Source of the DNA: a virus
IMG/VR virus record: IMGVR_UViG_3300023082_000009
Coordinates: 30,880-94,879 of that record
Reading direction: 5' to 3' (one strand)
DNA length: 64,000 bases
A program made the translations under genes and the position numbers. Below are positions 39,578 through 47,092 of this stretch, piece by piece. How positions within the stretch are numbered: the first letter of the stretch is position 1; each line of letters starts with the position of its first letter. Below the pieces are notes generated by a model, which worked only from the letters and a program-made list of their open reading frames with translations, ran no database searches and had not been told where the DNA came from.

Positions 39578-40249
39578 ATGATCGTTAAGAAGTTCACCGC
39601 AGCCATGCACCAGGACCACGGCACTTTGGGTTGGGTCATGGATACCATGCCCCATTTTGACCCCACCACCGGCATGGGCGTAGCCCATGATTGCATGGAA
39701 CATCTGACCCGCCGCGCCGGTTTCGAGGGCGAGATGGAAGCCTTCGGCGTAGCGCTGTACATCCGTCACCAGGGCGGGTACTGGCAGCAGCAGTTGACCC
39801 GCAACGCATCCAAGGGCGCCGGGACTTGGGCCTACAACACGTCGTACGAAATTGCGGAGTTCCTGGCGCGTGATACTGCCTTGAACGTGGAGAAGGCGCC
39901 GCGCACTGCGCTACTTGACGATGAGGACGCCGAAGAACAAATAGCCATGATGCAACTGCGCGCCCTGAATGACTTCTATAGCGATGTTGCGGAGTGCTAT
40001 GGCCTGGAAGATACACCCCGCGAAGTTATTGTTGAGTGCCTGGAGCGCGCCGCCGTTTGGGTCCGTCGCGGATGGCTCAACGCCGAGCGCAAGTATGGCG
40101 CATTCCCTTATGACCTTTGCTACATGTTCAAACAAATTGAAGAGGAGGTAGACGCACTTAACATTATCGAAGGCGACACACTTACTGTAATGTTTAACCG
40201 CGATAACACGGACTATTCCGTAACTCACAAATCCCTGTACAACTACTAA
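39578..40249 (+). CDS. Unknown 223-aa protein
   Basis: Promoter plus palindromic leader. Acidic, with several aromatic residues and His/Cys. The pattern of helices in ~20-130 (DHGTLGWVMDTM, HDCMEHLTRRAG) suggests a globular enzyme or binding protein, but no motif was identified. Confidence 0.65.
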   Translation: MIVKKFTAAMHQDHGTLGWVMDTMPHFDPTTGMGVAHDCMEHLTRRAGFEGEMEAFGVALYIRHQGGYWQQQLTRNASKGAGTWAYNTSYEIAEFLARDTALNVEKAPRTALLDDEDAEEQIAMMQLRALNDFYSDVAECYGLEDTPREVIVECLERAAVWVRRGWLNAERKYGAFPYDLCYMFKQIEEEVDALNIIEGDTLTVMFNRDNTDYSVTHKSLYNY

Positions 40250-40261
40250 GGTAATTCAATC

Positions 40262-40561
40262 ATGAAAGGTTCCCTCATTCGTTCCGCCCTGGGCTTGGCT
40301 GCTTTGTTGTCGGTTGGCATTAACAACCGTTTCACCGCTGACCCGTTCGGCAAGAAGTTGGCCCCGGCTGTTAAAACTCGGTCCTGGACCACTACCAAGG
40401 GCGGCAAAGTAAAAACCGTGTTCCCTGGCCAAACCCCGGCGCAGAAAAAGGCCGCCCTGGCCCAGGCCGAAGAGAAGCGCGCCCGCCGCTCCCTGACAGC
40501 CGCCCGCAATGCCCGCAACAGCGCCGAAGGCTACGCACGCACAGCCGGGCGCACCTTCTAA
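40262..40561 (+). CDS. Small basic protein with N-terminal hydrophobic segment
   Basis: 99 aa. N-terminal ~20 residues (KGSLIRSALGLAALLSVG) could be a membrane anchor or signal; the rest is Lys/Arg/Ala-rich, ending in an alanine-rich helix. Function unknown. Confidence 0.6.
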   Translation: MKGSLIRSALGLAALLSVGINNRFTADPFGKKLAPAVKTRSWTTTKGGKVKTVFPGQTPAQKKAALAQAEEKRARRSLTAARNARNSAEGYARTAGRTF

Positions 40562-40580
40562 CCCTTCACCAGGACGAACG

Positions 40581-40606
40581 ACTAGCCCGCCATGCGCGGG
40601 CTTAGT
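40581..40606 (+). terminator. Hairpin between genes (terminator-like, no U-tail)
   Basis: AGCCCGC-CATGC-GCGGGCT with flanking ACT/AGT; no T-run follows, so termination is uncertain. It lies ahead of the leader at 40621. Confidence 0.45.
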
Positions 40607-40620
40607 CAGTACCAGAACAC

Positions 40621-40634
40621 TACCCTAAAGGGAG
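40621..40634 (+). promoter_or_regulatory. Palindromic RBS leader CCCTAAAGGG
   Basis: TACCCTAAAGGGAG, ahead of ATG 40643. Confidence 0.7.
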
Positions 40635-40642
40635 TTGCCGCC

Positions 40643-41038
40643 ATGACATGCGCAAGCGTCACCAATCTGCAAAACATCAAAGACGTAACCGAGGCAGACG
40701 CCCGGTTAATCCGTAAGGTCTGGTCGCTCATGGGCGCCACCCAGACACGCGCCTACCTGCTGCGCCCGGCTATCAACTTGAACGGGCGGTTTAGCTCCCT
40801 GGCTGATACCGCTAGAGGGTCCGCCAACCTCAAACAGGGCGCTATTGACATCATCCTGGGGACGCACGGGGTTGAATACCTGGGGCAGCGCAAGGGCAAC
40901 CGGGAACACGTCTACTACTGCAATGCAGGCGACACCTACGCCACCACGGTACTTTTTGACGGCCTGCATTTGCGGGTAGGTGACATCGGCGGCCTGATAG
41001 AGCGCAATCTGATCAGCGAGCGCCACTCTGATTTTTGA
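40643..41038 (+). CDS. Unknown 131-aa protein
   Basis: Leader-bearing gene. Soluble; N-terminal Cys, a helical middle, then strands (YCNAGDTYATTVLFDGL). No family recognised. Confidence 0.65.
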   Translation: MTCASVTNLQNIKDVTEADARLIRKVWSLMGATQTRAYLLRPAINLNGRFSSLADTARGSANLKQGAIDIILGTHGVEYLGQRKGNREHVYYCNAGDTYATTVLFDGLHLRVGDIGGLIERNLISERHSDF

Positions 41039-41055
41039 CCATTCGTCGGTGGTAA

Positions 41056-41083
41056 TGGCGTCTTTTCAGAAGGCGCCTATACT
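41056..41083 (+). promoter_or_regulatory. Possible promoter (good -10, weak -35)
   Basis: TATACT (41078-41083) with a weak TGGCGT (41056-41061) at 16 bp, ahead of the gene at 41124 and its CCCTAAAGGG leader. Confidence 0.5.
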
Positions 41084-41102
41084 TCGTTTACACCTTCCAA
41101 AT

Positions 41103-41117
41103 CACCCTAAAGGGGAT
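41103..41117 (+). promoter_or_regulatory. Palindromic RBS leader CCCTAAAGGG
   Basis: CACCCTAAAGGGGAT, six bases before ATG 41124. Confidence 0.8.
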
Positions 41118-41123
41118 TGCATC

Positions 41124-41813
41124 ATGGCACTTTCAAAAGAACAGTATTTCAACATGGGCCACCGCGACGCCCAGACCACCCCGCCTAACCGTAACGGCGC
41201 CCTCATTGCTTCCATGTCCTGGCAGGGCCGCGCCTACGCCGAAGGCTACAGCGCTGGGGAACTTCACCAGGAAGCAAACGCCATTCGCGCCCAGGCTTGC
41301 CCGGCATGCGCGGCGGGTATCCCCTTTCAACAGTCTGTCGATTGCGTGCAATCAATTGCACCGGGTGCAGCACGCCGGGCGGACCGCATCCAGGCACTGA
41401 CACGCGGCTACATCTCCGCCATGCTCTGGACCACTACCGACGACGACGGCAACGAATGCCAGGACATGGAAGTAACGCCAGAGGGCCGCGCCGAAGTCCT
41501 GGCAATCGTGACCGCGTTCTATGACGCCAACCATGTCGACCTGGGCGCGTACGTTGATTTGCGAATGGCGGACGTGGGCAGCACCTACCGAGTTCACGCC
41601 AGCCAGCAAACAGAGGCGTACGGGTTTGCAGGCCACGACCTTTGGCTGACTAGCCAGGGCCACGGGGTTGGGTTTTGGGACCGTGGGCACGGGCGGGTAG
41701 GCGAACGCCTCACAAAGGCCGCCAAGGCGTTTCAGGGTTGCGACGCGTATACAACAGACGACGGCTATGTCGACTTGTCTATCCCCTATCACGCTTCCTG
41801 GAAAAAGGTCTAA
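41124..41813 (+). CDS. Unknown 229-aa protein
   Basis: Leader-bearing gene. The N terminus (YFNMGHRDA, then WQGRAYAEGY) loosely recalls the RMF/CrpP-type pattern, much weaker than in the gene at 9899. The C-terminal ~80 residues are beta-rich (WDRGHGRVGERL). An exact palindromic repeat lies inside the gene. Confidence 0.6.
   Translation: MALSKEQYFNMGHRDAQTTPPNRNGALIASMSWQGRAYAEGYSAGELHQEANAIRAQACPACAAGIPFQQSVDCVQSIAPGAARRADRIQALTRGYISAMLWTTTDDDGNECQDMEVTPEGRAEVLAIVTAFYDANHVDLGAYVDLRMADVGSTYRVHASQQTEAYGFAGHDLWLTSQGHGVGFWDRGHGRVGERLTKAAKAFQGCDAYTTDDGYVDLSIPYHASWKKV
41346..41361. repeat. Palindromic repeat, copy 12 (exact, CA centre), in coding sequence
   Basis: GTGCAATCAATTGCAC within the gene at 41124. 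Confidence 0.9.
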
Positions 41814-41817
41814 CGCC

Positions 41818-42141
41818 ATGAGCATCAACAACACAATCCAAGTAACCGCAATCGAACGCGCCATTGAAGACCTGGAGCGTTTGACCCATGACGCAATCGC
41901 CAGCCTTCGCGGGAACGAGAAACTCAACAAAAAGGTAATTGAGCGGGCGGTTCTGGTAGGCAACGCCCAGGCAGCCGGGGAACTGGTATACGCGGCGCTG
42001 ATCGCTTGCAAGACGCCTGTACGCCCTGACTCGGTTGAGCTGGTAGTCGACACCAAGGGCTTTAACCACGACCGCGTAACCGAGAAGGCCAGCGCCGCCG
42101 CTACGCGTACCTTTGTGCGCCGCATCAAAGACAACTATTAA
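41818..42141 (+). CDS. Unknown 107-aa protein
   Basis: ATG 41818, 4 bp after the previous stop. Helical, charged at both ends, with basic C terminus (RTFVRRIKDNY). No family recognised. Confidence 0.65.
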   Translation: MSINNTIQVTAIERAIEDLERLTHDAIASLRGNEKLNKKVIERAVLVGNAQAAGELVYAALIACKTPVRPDSVELVVDTKGFNHDRVTEKASAAATRTFVRRIKDNY

Positions 42142-42146
42142 TCGCG

Positions 42147-42162
42147 GTGCAATCAATTGCAC
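42147..42162. repeat. Palindromic repeat, copy 13 (exact, CA centre)
   Basis: GTGCAATCAATTGCAC, between the previous stop and the AGGGAG of the 38-aa gene at 42178. Confidence 0.9.
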
Positions 42163-42177
42163 CAGGGAGCAGCAGAC

Positions 42178-42294
42178 ATGATTGGTAAAGTGAAGATCAG
42201 CAGAAAGGCATTCTACGCGGCGGGCGGTTTCAGCAACCCCGCACTATCCAGGAAACAACGTGGTAGCGGTTGGGCGTATTACCAATCCGTTTAA
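42178..42294 (+). CDS. Micro-gene encoding a 38-aa protein
   Basis: ATG after AGGGAGCAGCAGAC, 39 codons. MIGKVKISRKAFY-type basic N terminus, then FSNPALSRKQRG and WAYYQ, a pattern I have seen in short phage early proteins. Below the usual length threshold of automatic calling but with clean signals. Function unknown. Confidence 0.6.
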   Translation: MIGKVKISRKAFYAAGGFSNPALSRKQRGSGWAYYQSV

Positions 42295-42308
42295 CCAGGG
42301 GCGATACC

Positions 42309-42578
42309 ATGAAACGCACAACGGCCTATCGCACTTCCTACGCTGTCGAGTTGACAGTTAAGCAGTTCACCAAAGTAGAAGAGCGAGACGACAAAGCAAA
42401 AGACTTTGGTTTGCTTTCGATCCTCTCTAACCTGGGCGCCCACTCTATCGAGTACAACGGCCACTTTGGCGCGAGCATCTTCTACACGCTCGACACTGAG
42501 ACCGACTCGCCAGAACTTCGGGCGGAGATAGAGACCGCGATAGTAGATTATGCAAATGGCAAACGCCGAACGTTCTAA
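42309..42578 (+). CDS. Unknown 89-aa protein
   Basis: ATG after CAGGGGCGATACC. Mixed alpha/beta (YAVELTVKQFTKVEE; IFYTLDTETD); soluble. Terminator follows. No family recognised. Confidence 0.65.
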   Translation: MKRTTAYRTSYAVELTVKQFTKVEERDDKAKDFGLLSILSNLGAHSIEYNGHFGASIFYTLDTETDSPELRAEIETAIVDYANGKRRTF

Positions 42579-42593
42579 CAGCAACACACACAT

Positions 42594-42630
42594 AAACGCC
42601 CTGGGCTAATCACCTGGGGCGTTTGTTTTC
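42594..42630 (+). terminator. Rho-independent terminator
   Basis: AAACGCCC / GGGCGTTT stem with a 15-base loop, then GTTTTC. Confidence 0.75.
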
Positions 42631-43104
42631 GGGCGGAACAATGCACTACAACCATAGGGACACTACCAGGAACAGCAAATAGGCAAAGTGCAGTTTGGGC
42701 CAATGATTCCGGGCGGGTGGAAGCAATCAATCCTATATAGACCAATAGAGAATCCCCTAGACCATCCCATAGAGAAGTATCCGTGTTGCAGCATGATCAA
42801 TCATCTCTGTTACTTCCTGAAAATGTTATCTGTGTTTAGCCAGTGAAATAGTTCCCGCAAAAATTCTCTGGTGGAGTCAAGTCGAATTCATCACTGAACT
42901 TGTGTCGATCACTGCTGGTGTATACCTGTGTCTTGTTCACTGGTGCTGCTGGTGGCTACTGGTGAGTTAACTGGAGCTGTCATGAGCTAATCACTGCTGC
43001 TGGTGAACAATGCCACTGCTGGTGATCACTGGTGTCCGCCCGTTCAGTGAATCCAGGATCGGTGGACCGCTGGTCGCCAGGATCTGTGTTTACGCAAAAT
43101 CGGT

Positions 43105-43132
43105 TTGCAAGGTTTGTGTATTCGTCTACTCT
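43105..43132 (+). promoter_or_regulatory. Sigma70-type promoter, 16-bp spacer
   Basis: TTGCAA (43105-43110), 16 bp, TACTCT (43127-43132), ahead of the gene at 43181. Confidence 0.65.
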
Positions 43133-43159
43133 CTCAATACACAACGCATCACCCACCCG

Positions 43160-43174
43160 GCACTCTAAAGAGGT
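43160..43174 (+). promoter_or_regulatory. Palindromic RBS leader, variant CTCTAAAGAG
   Basis: GCACTCTAAAGAGGT, ahead of ATG 43181. Paired change relative to CCCTAAAGGG. Confidence 0.7.
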
Positions 43175-43180
43175 CACACC

Positions 43181-43609
43181 ATGAAAACCGTAGCCACCTA
43201 CCCAGCCTTCGACGTAGTAGACCTGGAAACCGAAGTTATCCATTTGTCCGCCGAGGTCTGCAATGATCGCCTGGGCTCAGGTATCAAGTTCTGCACCGCG
43301 TACGAAAGCCGCCGTCACGGTACCCTCTACCGCGAAGTGTCGCCCAACTGCATCGACTACTATTGCGCTGACATCTACACCACCCCGGAAGAGATGGCCG
43401 CCCAGATTGCCAAGTCAGCAGAACGCAAAGACCCTCGGTTCTGGTTTAACAATTGCGGCGCCTGCATCACCGCCCAGGCAATGCCGCATTACACGATGTT
43501 TCTCATCCAGGAAGGGCAGTTGGTCACTATGGCCGGTCACACACTGCGCGTACGTATCGTGGGCGACTATATCCGCCTGGACGTGGTAGAGCAGGCAGCC
43601 GCCGCGTAA
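43181..43609 (+). CDS. Unknown 142-aa protein
   Basis: Strong promoter and leader. Beta-rich with several cysteines (NDRLGSGIKFCTAY; WFNNCGACITAQAM). No metal motif of a known family is clear. Palindromic repeat and terminator follow. Confidence 0.65.
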   Translation: MKTVATYPAFDVVDLETEVIHLSAEVCNDRLGSGIKFCTAYESRRHGTLYREVSPNCIDYYCADIYTTPEEMAAQIAKSAERKDPRFWFNNCGACITAQAMPHYTMFLIQEGQLVTMAGHTLRVRIVGDYIRLDVVEQAAAA

Positions 43610-43623
43610 TGCAATCAATTGCA
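43610..43623. repeat. Palindromic repeat, copy 14 (exact core, CA centre)
   Basis: TGCAATCAATTGCA, beginning right after the TAA of the gene at 43181 and seven bases before the terminator. Confidence 0.9.
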
Positions 43624-43630
43624 CCGCCTA

Positions 43631-43658
43631 GGGCGCCCAGGTTGGCGCCCTTTCTTTT
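43631..43658 (+). terminator. Rho-independent terminator
   Basis: GGGCGCC / GGCGCCC with a six-base loop, then TTTCTTTT. Confidence 0.9.
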
Positions 43659-43701
43659 GCCTACCGTTTGTCGGGCGCTGTCAAAATAGTGCATTTAGAG
43701 G

Positions 43702-43729
43702 TGGCAAGGATCGGTGGTAGTGCTAATCT
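43702..43729 (+). promoter_or_regulatory. Sigma70-type promoter, 16-bp spacer
   Basis: TGGCAA (43702-43707), 16 bp, TAATCT (43724-43729), ahead of the gene at 43784. Confidence 0.55.
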
Positions 43730-43763
43730 ACAGATACAGGGAATGCACAACGCAAACCCAAGT

Positions 43764-43777
43764 CACCCTAAAGGGGA
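43764..43777 (+). promoter_or_regulatory. Palindromic RBS leader CCCTAAAGGG
   Basis: CACCCTAAAGGGGA, just before ATG 43784. Confidence 0.8.
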
Positions 43778-43783
43778 CACACC

Positions 43784-44263
43784 ATGAACGCACAAGTCAT
43801 CCACGCCGAAGCAACCAAGCCAGCCAAGAAAGCCGCCGCTAAGCCTGTAGCCAAAGCAGCCACTACCAAGAAGCCAGCCGCCAAGGCTAAGACCGCCCCT
43901 AAAGCCAAGGCGCCTAAAGGTATCAAATGCATGGTTGCCAACCGCCCAGGTAGCGGCGTGCTGCTCTTCGCATACACCGAGGCTGCATTGCAGTTGTTGG
44001 GTATGTACGAAGGCGCCGAAGTAGAGAAGGCCGTCCTGGCTAAGGTCATGGGCCTGACTGCCATCAGCTACCACACCGCTAAGGCTACCCTGGTACGCCT
44101 CGACAACGGGCGGTACGCACTGACCAAAGCAGGTAAAGCGTTCTTCGCCGAACGTGCTACTAAGGCCATTGCCGCCGATCTCAAAGGCTGGACTAAGGTT
44201 CTGTCGACCGGCAAGGCAGACGGGGTTGTCGTCAAGAACCCTGATATGTTGACCGCGATCTAA
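43784..44263 (+). CDS. Histone H1-like tail plus winged-helix-like domain (159 aa)
   Basis: Residues ~8-48 are a Lys/Ala/Pro repeat (AKKAAAKPVAKAATTKK), like H1 tails and the AlgP-type proteins of pseudomonads. The remainder has a helix-turn-helix rhythm (VEKAVLAKVMGLTAISYHTAKATLVRL-type) followed by a Tyr/Lys-rich wing. Probably a DNA-binding protein; role unknown. Confidence 0.6.
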   Translation: MNAQVIHAEATKPAKKAAAKPVAKAATTKKPAAKAKTAPKAKAPKGIKCMVANRPGSGVLLFAYTEAALQLLGMYEGAEVEKAVLAKVMGLTAISYHTAKATLVRLDNGRYALTKAGKAFFAERATKAIAADLKGWTKVLSTGKADGVVVKNPDMLTAI

Positions 44264-44281
44264 CCCACCTCACACACGCAC

Positions 44282-44306
44282 GGGGCGGCGATATACAGAC
44301 CGCCCC
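44282..44306 (+). terminator. Hairpin GGGGCGG/CCGCCCC (terminator-like, no U-tail)
   Basis: Seven-base GC stem with an 11-base loop between two leader-bearing genes; no T-run, so it may instead be a regulatory hairpin. Confidence 0.4.
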
Positions 44307-44309
44307 ACA

Positions 44310-44324
44310 CTACCCTAAAGGGAG
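44310..44324 (+). promoter_or_regulatory. Palindromic RBS leader CCCTAAAGGG
   Basis: CTACCCTAAAGGGAG, ahead of ATG 44333. Confidence 0.75.
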
Positions 44325-44332
44325 TAACAGAC

Positions 44333-44614
44333 ATGAACGCACTTCACACCACCACCATTCTCGCCCAGGCTCAGGCCGTACCATTTACCCAGGCCGAAGC
44401 CTATGCAGCCGAACGCGGTATCATGGGCCGCTACAACCGTCAGTATCTGCGCAGCCTGTTGCGTGCCCGTCGCGTGATGCGCCGCAACCTGACCCAGGCA
44501 ATCGCGGGCGGTCACCTACTCCAGGCAGTAGAGCAAGCCACCCTTATGCATAGCTTCGGAGTACAGGCCGTTGTATGCATCCGCCGCAATGCACGTCACA
44601 CCCTGGTAGCCTGA
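44333..44614 (+). CDS. Small basic helical protein (93 aa)
   Basis: Last gene with the palindromic leader. Helical, rich in arginine (YLRSLLRARRVMRRNL), ending with a hydrophobic helix. Possibly nucleic-acid-binding; no family recognised. Confidence 0.65.
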   Translation: MNALHTTTILAQAQAVPFTQAEAYAAERGIMGRYNRQYLRSLLRARRVMRRNLTQAIAGGHLLQAVEQATLMHSFGVQAVVCIRRNARHTLVA

Positions 44615-44628
44615 TGCAATTGATTGCA
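44615..44628. repeat. Palindromic repeat, copy 15 (exact core, TG centre)
   Basis: TGCAATTGATTGCA, directly after the previous stop; opens the non-coding gap. Confidence 0.9.
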
Positions 44629-45094
44629 CGAGATTGGTTCGCTCTTTTCTCAGTGAAGAATCGGGCGGACCAATCCATTACCCCTCTATGCATATGCCAT
44701 ACCACCCTATAGAAAAATCCACCATAGCTTTTCCGGTGTCGCTAAATGGACCCGCGCCGCAGAGTTTCTCTACGTACTGATTTCAAAGTGACCCTACCTA
44801 CTTTCTTCGTTTTCCATCTGGCCTACGACACGTCATGTTCAATCAAGCTCTTTGCATGTCTCTCTCATGACTCTCACATATCAAAACGCTTTTCAGATCG
44901 GATTTTTTGCTGATGCAATCAATTGCACTGACATGTATGGGAAATTTTTGAATTCAATCAGTGTCCAGGTTTGCGAGGGCAGGATCGGTCATGATCACAT
45001 CAGTGTTCAGCATGCCTTCGTCATGAACAGGTATGATCGGCACAACGGGGCAAACCATTCAATGCCCGAAAAATCGACGTTGAGGATCAAGATC
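44629..45094 (+). other. Non-coding gap with a second palindromic repeat
   Basis: About 465 bp, visibly AT-richer than the genes. Runs of T and A, and CCCTATAGAAAAATCC similar to a stretch near 42770. An exact repeat lies at 44914. No supported gene or clear promoter; the downstream genes use different leaders (GGAGAGTCAAAGTC-type). Confidence 0.6.
44914..44927. repeat. Palindromic repeat, copy 16 (exact core, CA centre)
   Basis: TGCAATCAATTGCA, inside the non-coding gap. Confidence 0.9.
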
Positions 45095-45307
45095 ATGTCT
45101 ACTCAAGAAGTCACCCTGTCGCTCGCGGCGCGGATCGCCATCGAACACAACGTGCGCCAGCAGATCGCAGATAACGTCATGCTGCTACAGAGTGCTGGCA
45201 AGTTCGACGCCGGTTGCGTGATTACCCATGCTGGCTTGCAGGCCGCAGCTACGGAGTTCATCAGCGACACCGTTGCCCAGGTCTACCAGGAAATCCTCCA
45301 GGCCTGA
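45095..45307 (+). CDS. Small protein (70 aa), start of the late small-gene run
   Basis: ATG 45095 chosen: the leader GTTGAGGATCAAGATC parallels that of the next gene (GTTGGAGAGTCAAAGTC). An in-frame ATG upstream at 44852 runs through the repeat and lacks signals. Helical; no family recognised. Confidence 0.65.
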   Translation: MSTQEVTLSLAARIAIEHNVRQQIADNVMLLQSAGKFDAGCVITHAGLQAAATEFISDTVAQVYQEILQA

Positions 45308-45345
45308 ATCCGTCATCAAAAAATTCGCGTTGGAGAGTCAAAGTC

Positions 45346-45687
45346 ATGAGAACGAAGTCACGGGTAGTCACCCTTGCGCAGCTCGCCCTACTCCCTCGGG
45401 GTACCCTGGTCGCGTGCGTAAAGTTCGACGACACCTACGGTCAGGTGCAGCACGACTGCCAGGGCATTGTCCAGGTAGGCCCGATACACGCCGTGCACTC
45501 CGTAGATGCGGACTACGTGGTCCTTCGCCCTGTCGTGCCCGACATCCGTTGGCATGAAGGCCGAGTCGAGGAATCCTACGAGCCCACGCACATCGGGAGG
45601 GTCAACTTCTGCGATCACCGCTTCATCGTCTACCCGACGCTCGAAGCCATGCTGCGCAACAGCACCCGTACCACCTGGAGACCGTGA
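45346..45687 (+). CDS. Unknown 113-aa protein
   Basis: ATG after GGAGAG. Beta-rich core (VVTLAQLALLPRGTLVACV, YVVLRPVVPDIRW) with a basic N terminus. No family recognised; next gene overlaps (TGATG). Confidence 0.65.
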   Translation: MRTKSRVVTLAQLALLPRGTLVACVKFDDTYGQVQHDCQGIVQVGPIHAVHSVDADYVVLRPVVPDIRWHEGRVEESYEPTHIGRVNFCDHRFIVYPTLEAMLRNSTRTTWRP

Positions 45688-45995
45688 TGGATCACAACAG
45701 CCCAGTCGTGCGCTACCTGCACTTCGTGCTCCTCGGTCGCCGGGTGGGTCTCGATGGTCACTGGCCGTCGTCATTCCTCTACGACCACGACTATGATGAG
45801 CGTACCGAGCGAGCCCGCGCCGTGTTCGAGGAGCTGTCGAACCTCGGGTACCTGAACCGCACGCCGTTGAAGGTAGGGCCGAACGCTCTCCCAGGTGTGC
45901 GCTACGAGGTCACCCAGCACGCCAAGGAATACTTCATCGGCCTCGACGACCCCAAACACCACCAGCCCAGTCCGTATACCACCTGGGCCAAGTAG
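45687..45995 (+). CDS. Unknown 102-aa protein
   Basis: ATG overlapping the prior TGA. A small alpha/beta protein; RARAVFEELSNLGYLN then VRYEVTQHAKEYF resembles a winged helix that ends in a beta hairpin. No certain family. Confidence 0.6.
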   Translation: MDHNSPVVRYLHFVLLGRRVGLDGHWPSSFLYDHDYDERTERARAVFEELSNLGYLNRTPLKVGPNALPGVRYEVTQHAKEYFIGLDDPKHHQPSPYTTWAK

Positions 45996-46005
45996 GAGAA
46001 ACACC

Positions 46006-46230
46006 ATGACTGTACTCACCGAAGCCGAGAAGGCCCGCATCGAAAGCATGGTCCGTGCGCGCATCGTCGAGATGATCTCCACGTCGGACCTGGAAGGCGG
46101 CATGGGCGAGCAAACTGTAACCCCGGAGGTTACCCACCTCGCCCGCTTCTTCTCCCACAAAGTGTGCATGGAAATCCTTGGCGACATGCCTGTCGAGGAC
46201 TACCTGCACTTCAACATGATCGGGAGCTGA
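46006..46230 (+). CDS. Unknown 74-aa helical protein
   Basis: ATG after AGGAGAAACACC. Two or three charged helices; no family recognised. Confidence 0.6.
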   Translation: MTVLTEAEKARIESMVRARIVEMISTSDLEGGMGEQTVTPEVTHLARFFSHKVCMEILGDMPVEDYLHFNMIGS

Positions 46231-46232
46231 CC

Positions 46233-46466
46233 ATGATCGACGGAATCCTTTTCTGGCTCTCGCTGCCGGTAGCGCTCGCCCTCCTGGCGCTGTTCTTCCT
46301 GGCCCTGGGCGCGCTGCTAACATTCCCCAGCTGGCTGACCAAGAAGCGCTGCAAGCACCTGGAGTATTACGAGACTCGCTCGTGCGACGCCATCTGCGTG
46401 AAGTGCGACAAGAACCTGGGGTTTATAGCACCTGTTCGTGCCGACAAGTCGAAACGGGAGGTGTGA
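46233..46466 (+). CDS. Membrane protein with Cys-rich cytoplasmic tail (77 aa)
   Basis: One or two N-terminal hydrophobic segments (residues ~5-32), then CKH...C and CVKC, a possible zinc ribbon. First of several tiny membrane proteins in this run. Confidence 0.65.
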   Translation: MIDGILFWLSLPVALALLALFFLALGALLTFPSWLTKKRCKHLEYYETRSCDAICVKCDKNLGFIAPVRADKSKREV

Positions 46467-46467
46467 C

Positions 46468-46665
46468 ATGAGCTGGGGAGCCTACGGCGACATGAAGCTC
46501 AAGGAAAAGGAGCAGCGGGAGGCTTTCCTGATCAATGCCAAGGAAGGCGACAAGGACTGGGACACGGAGTGCGAGGTCTGCGAAGGTAAGCCCACCGTGC
46601 ACCCCACCGGCCTCTGCGGACCCTGCTGCTTCGGTGAGGCTGCAACTATCAACGGCAATTGGTAG
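46468..46665 (+). CDS. Small zinc-ribbon-like protein (65 aa)
   Basis: ATG after GGGAGGTGTGAC. CEVC...C-GPCC suggests a metal-binding knuckle; the rest is charged. Function unknown. Confidence 0.6.
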   Translation: MSWGAYGDMKLKEKEQREAFLINAKEGDKDWDTECEVCEGKPTVHPTGLCGPCCFGEAATINGNW

Positions 46666-46674
46666 GAGAACACC

Positions 46675-46833
46675 ATGGCACACAGTAAAGAAGAACTCGA
46701 AGAGCTTAAAAGTCTGGCGGCCAAGGCCAGGGACGCGCACGACCCCGACTCCCTTGCCTGGACCATGCACAACGCCATCTACGAGAAGGTCTCCCGCCTC
46801 CTCGATAACCTCGCACCTACAACCCTGCACTGA
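46675..46833 (+). CDS. Micro-gene, 52-aa helical protein
   Basis: ATG after AGGAGAACACC, 53 codons, then TGAGGAGG serving the next gene. Strongly helical and charged (KEELEELKSLAAKARDA). Good coding signals despite its small size. Confidence 0.6.
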   Translation: MAHSKEELEELKSLAAKARDAHDPDSLAWTMHNAIYEKVSRLLDNLAPTTLH

Positions 46834-46843
46834 GGAGGTAGAC

Positions 46844-47092
46844 ATGCTCTACCGATTCCTGCGCAAGAAGATCAAGAAGCTGATCGCCCCGGCCTACCCG
46901 CACATCCGCATCCTCAAGTATGCAAAGGAGAAGGGCGGCAAGGGCACCGGTCGCTATCAGGCAGTCGGTCGTAAGCCTTTCTCCAAAAACCTGCGGTATG
47001 CGTACGGCGAGACGCTGCGCGATGCCTACCTCAACTACATGAACGAGTATTACCGGCTCACGCCGAAGGATCAGATCCATGCGCGTAAATAA
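46844..47092 (+). CDS. Unknown 82-aa basic protein
   Basis: ATG after AGGAGGTAGAC. Lys/Arg-rich with GRYQAVG and aromatic C-terminal helix; probably nucleic-acid-binding. Family unknown. Confidence 0.65.
   Translation: MLYRFLRKKIKKLIAPAYPHIRILKYAKEKGGKGTGRYQAVGRKPFSKNLRYAYGETLRDAYLNYMNEYYRLTPKDQIHARK

Larger units (their letters stand above)
42631..43180 (+). other. 550-bp non-coding node with CTGGTG repeats and a promoter
   Basis: No supported gene. The 5' part is AT-richer. Between 42915 and 43034 CTGGTG occurs seven times (one as GCTGGTGG at 42948, the E. coli Chi octamer). GATCACTGGTG and GTGGACCGCTGGTCG are shared with the 36.1-kb node. A promoter lies at 43105. Candidate regulatory or secondary replication region. 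Confidence 0.6.

Noticed and set aside
42948-42955. A Chi site (GCTGGTGG)
   Set aside because: One exact E. coli octamer within a CTGGTG-rich run; with no evidence for the host RecBCD specificity it is reported as part of the repeat node only.
44852-45094. An N-terminal extension of the 45095 gene
   Set aside because: It reads through AT-rich non-coding sequence and a palindromic repeat and has no binding site, whereas ATG 45095 has a leader like that of its neighbour.
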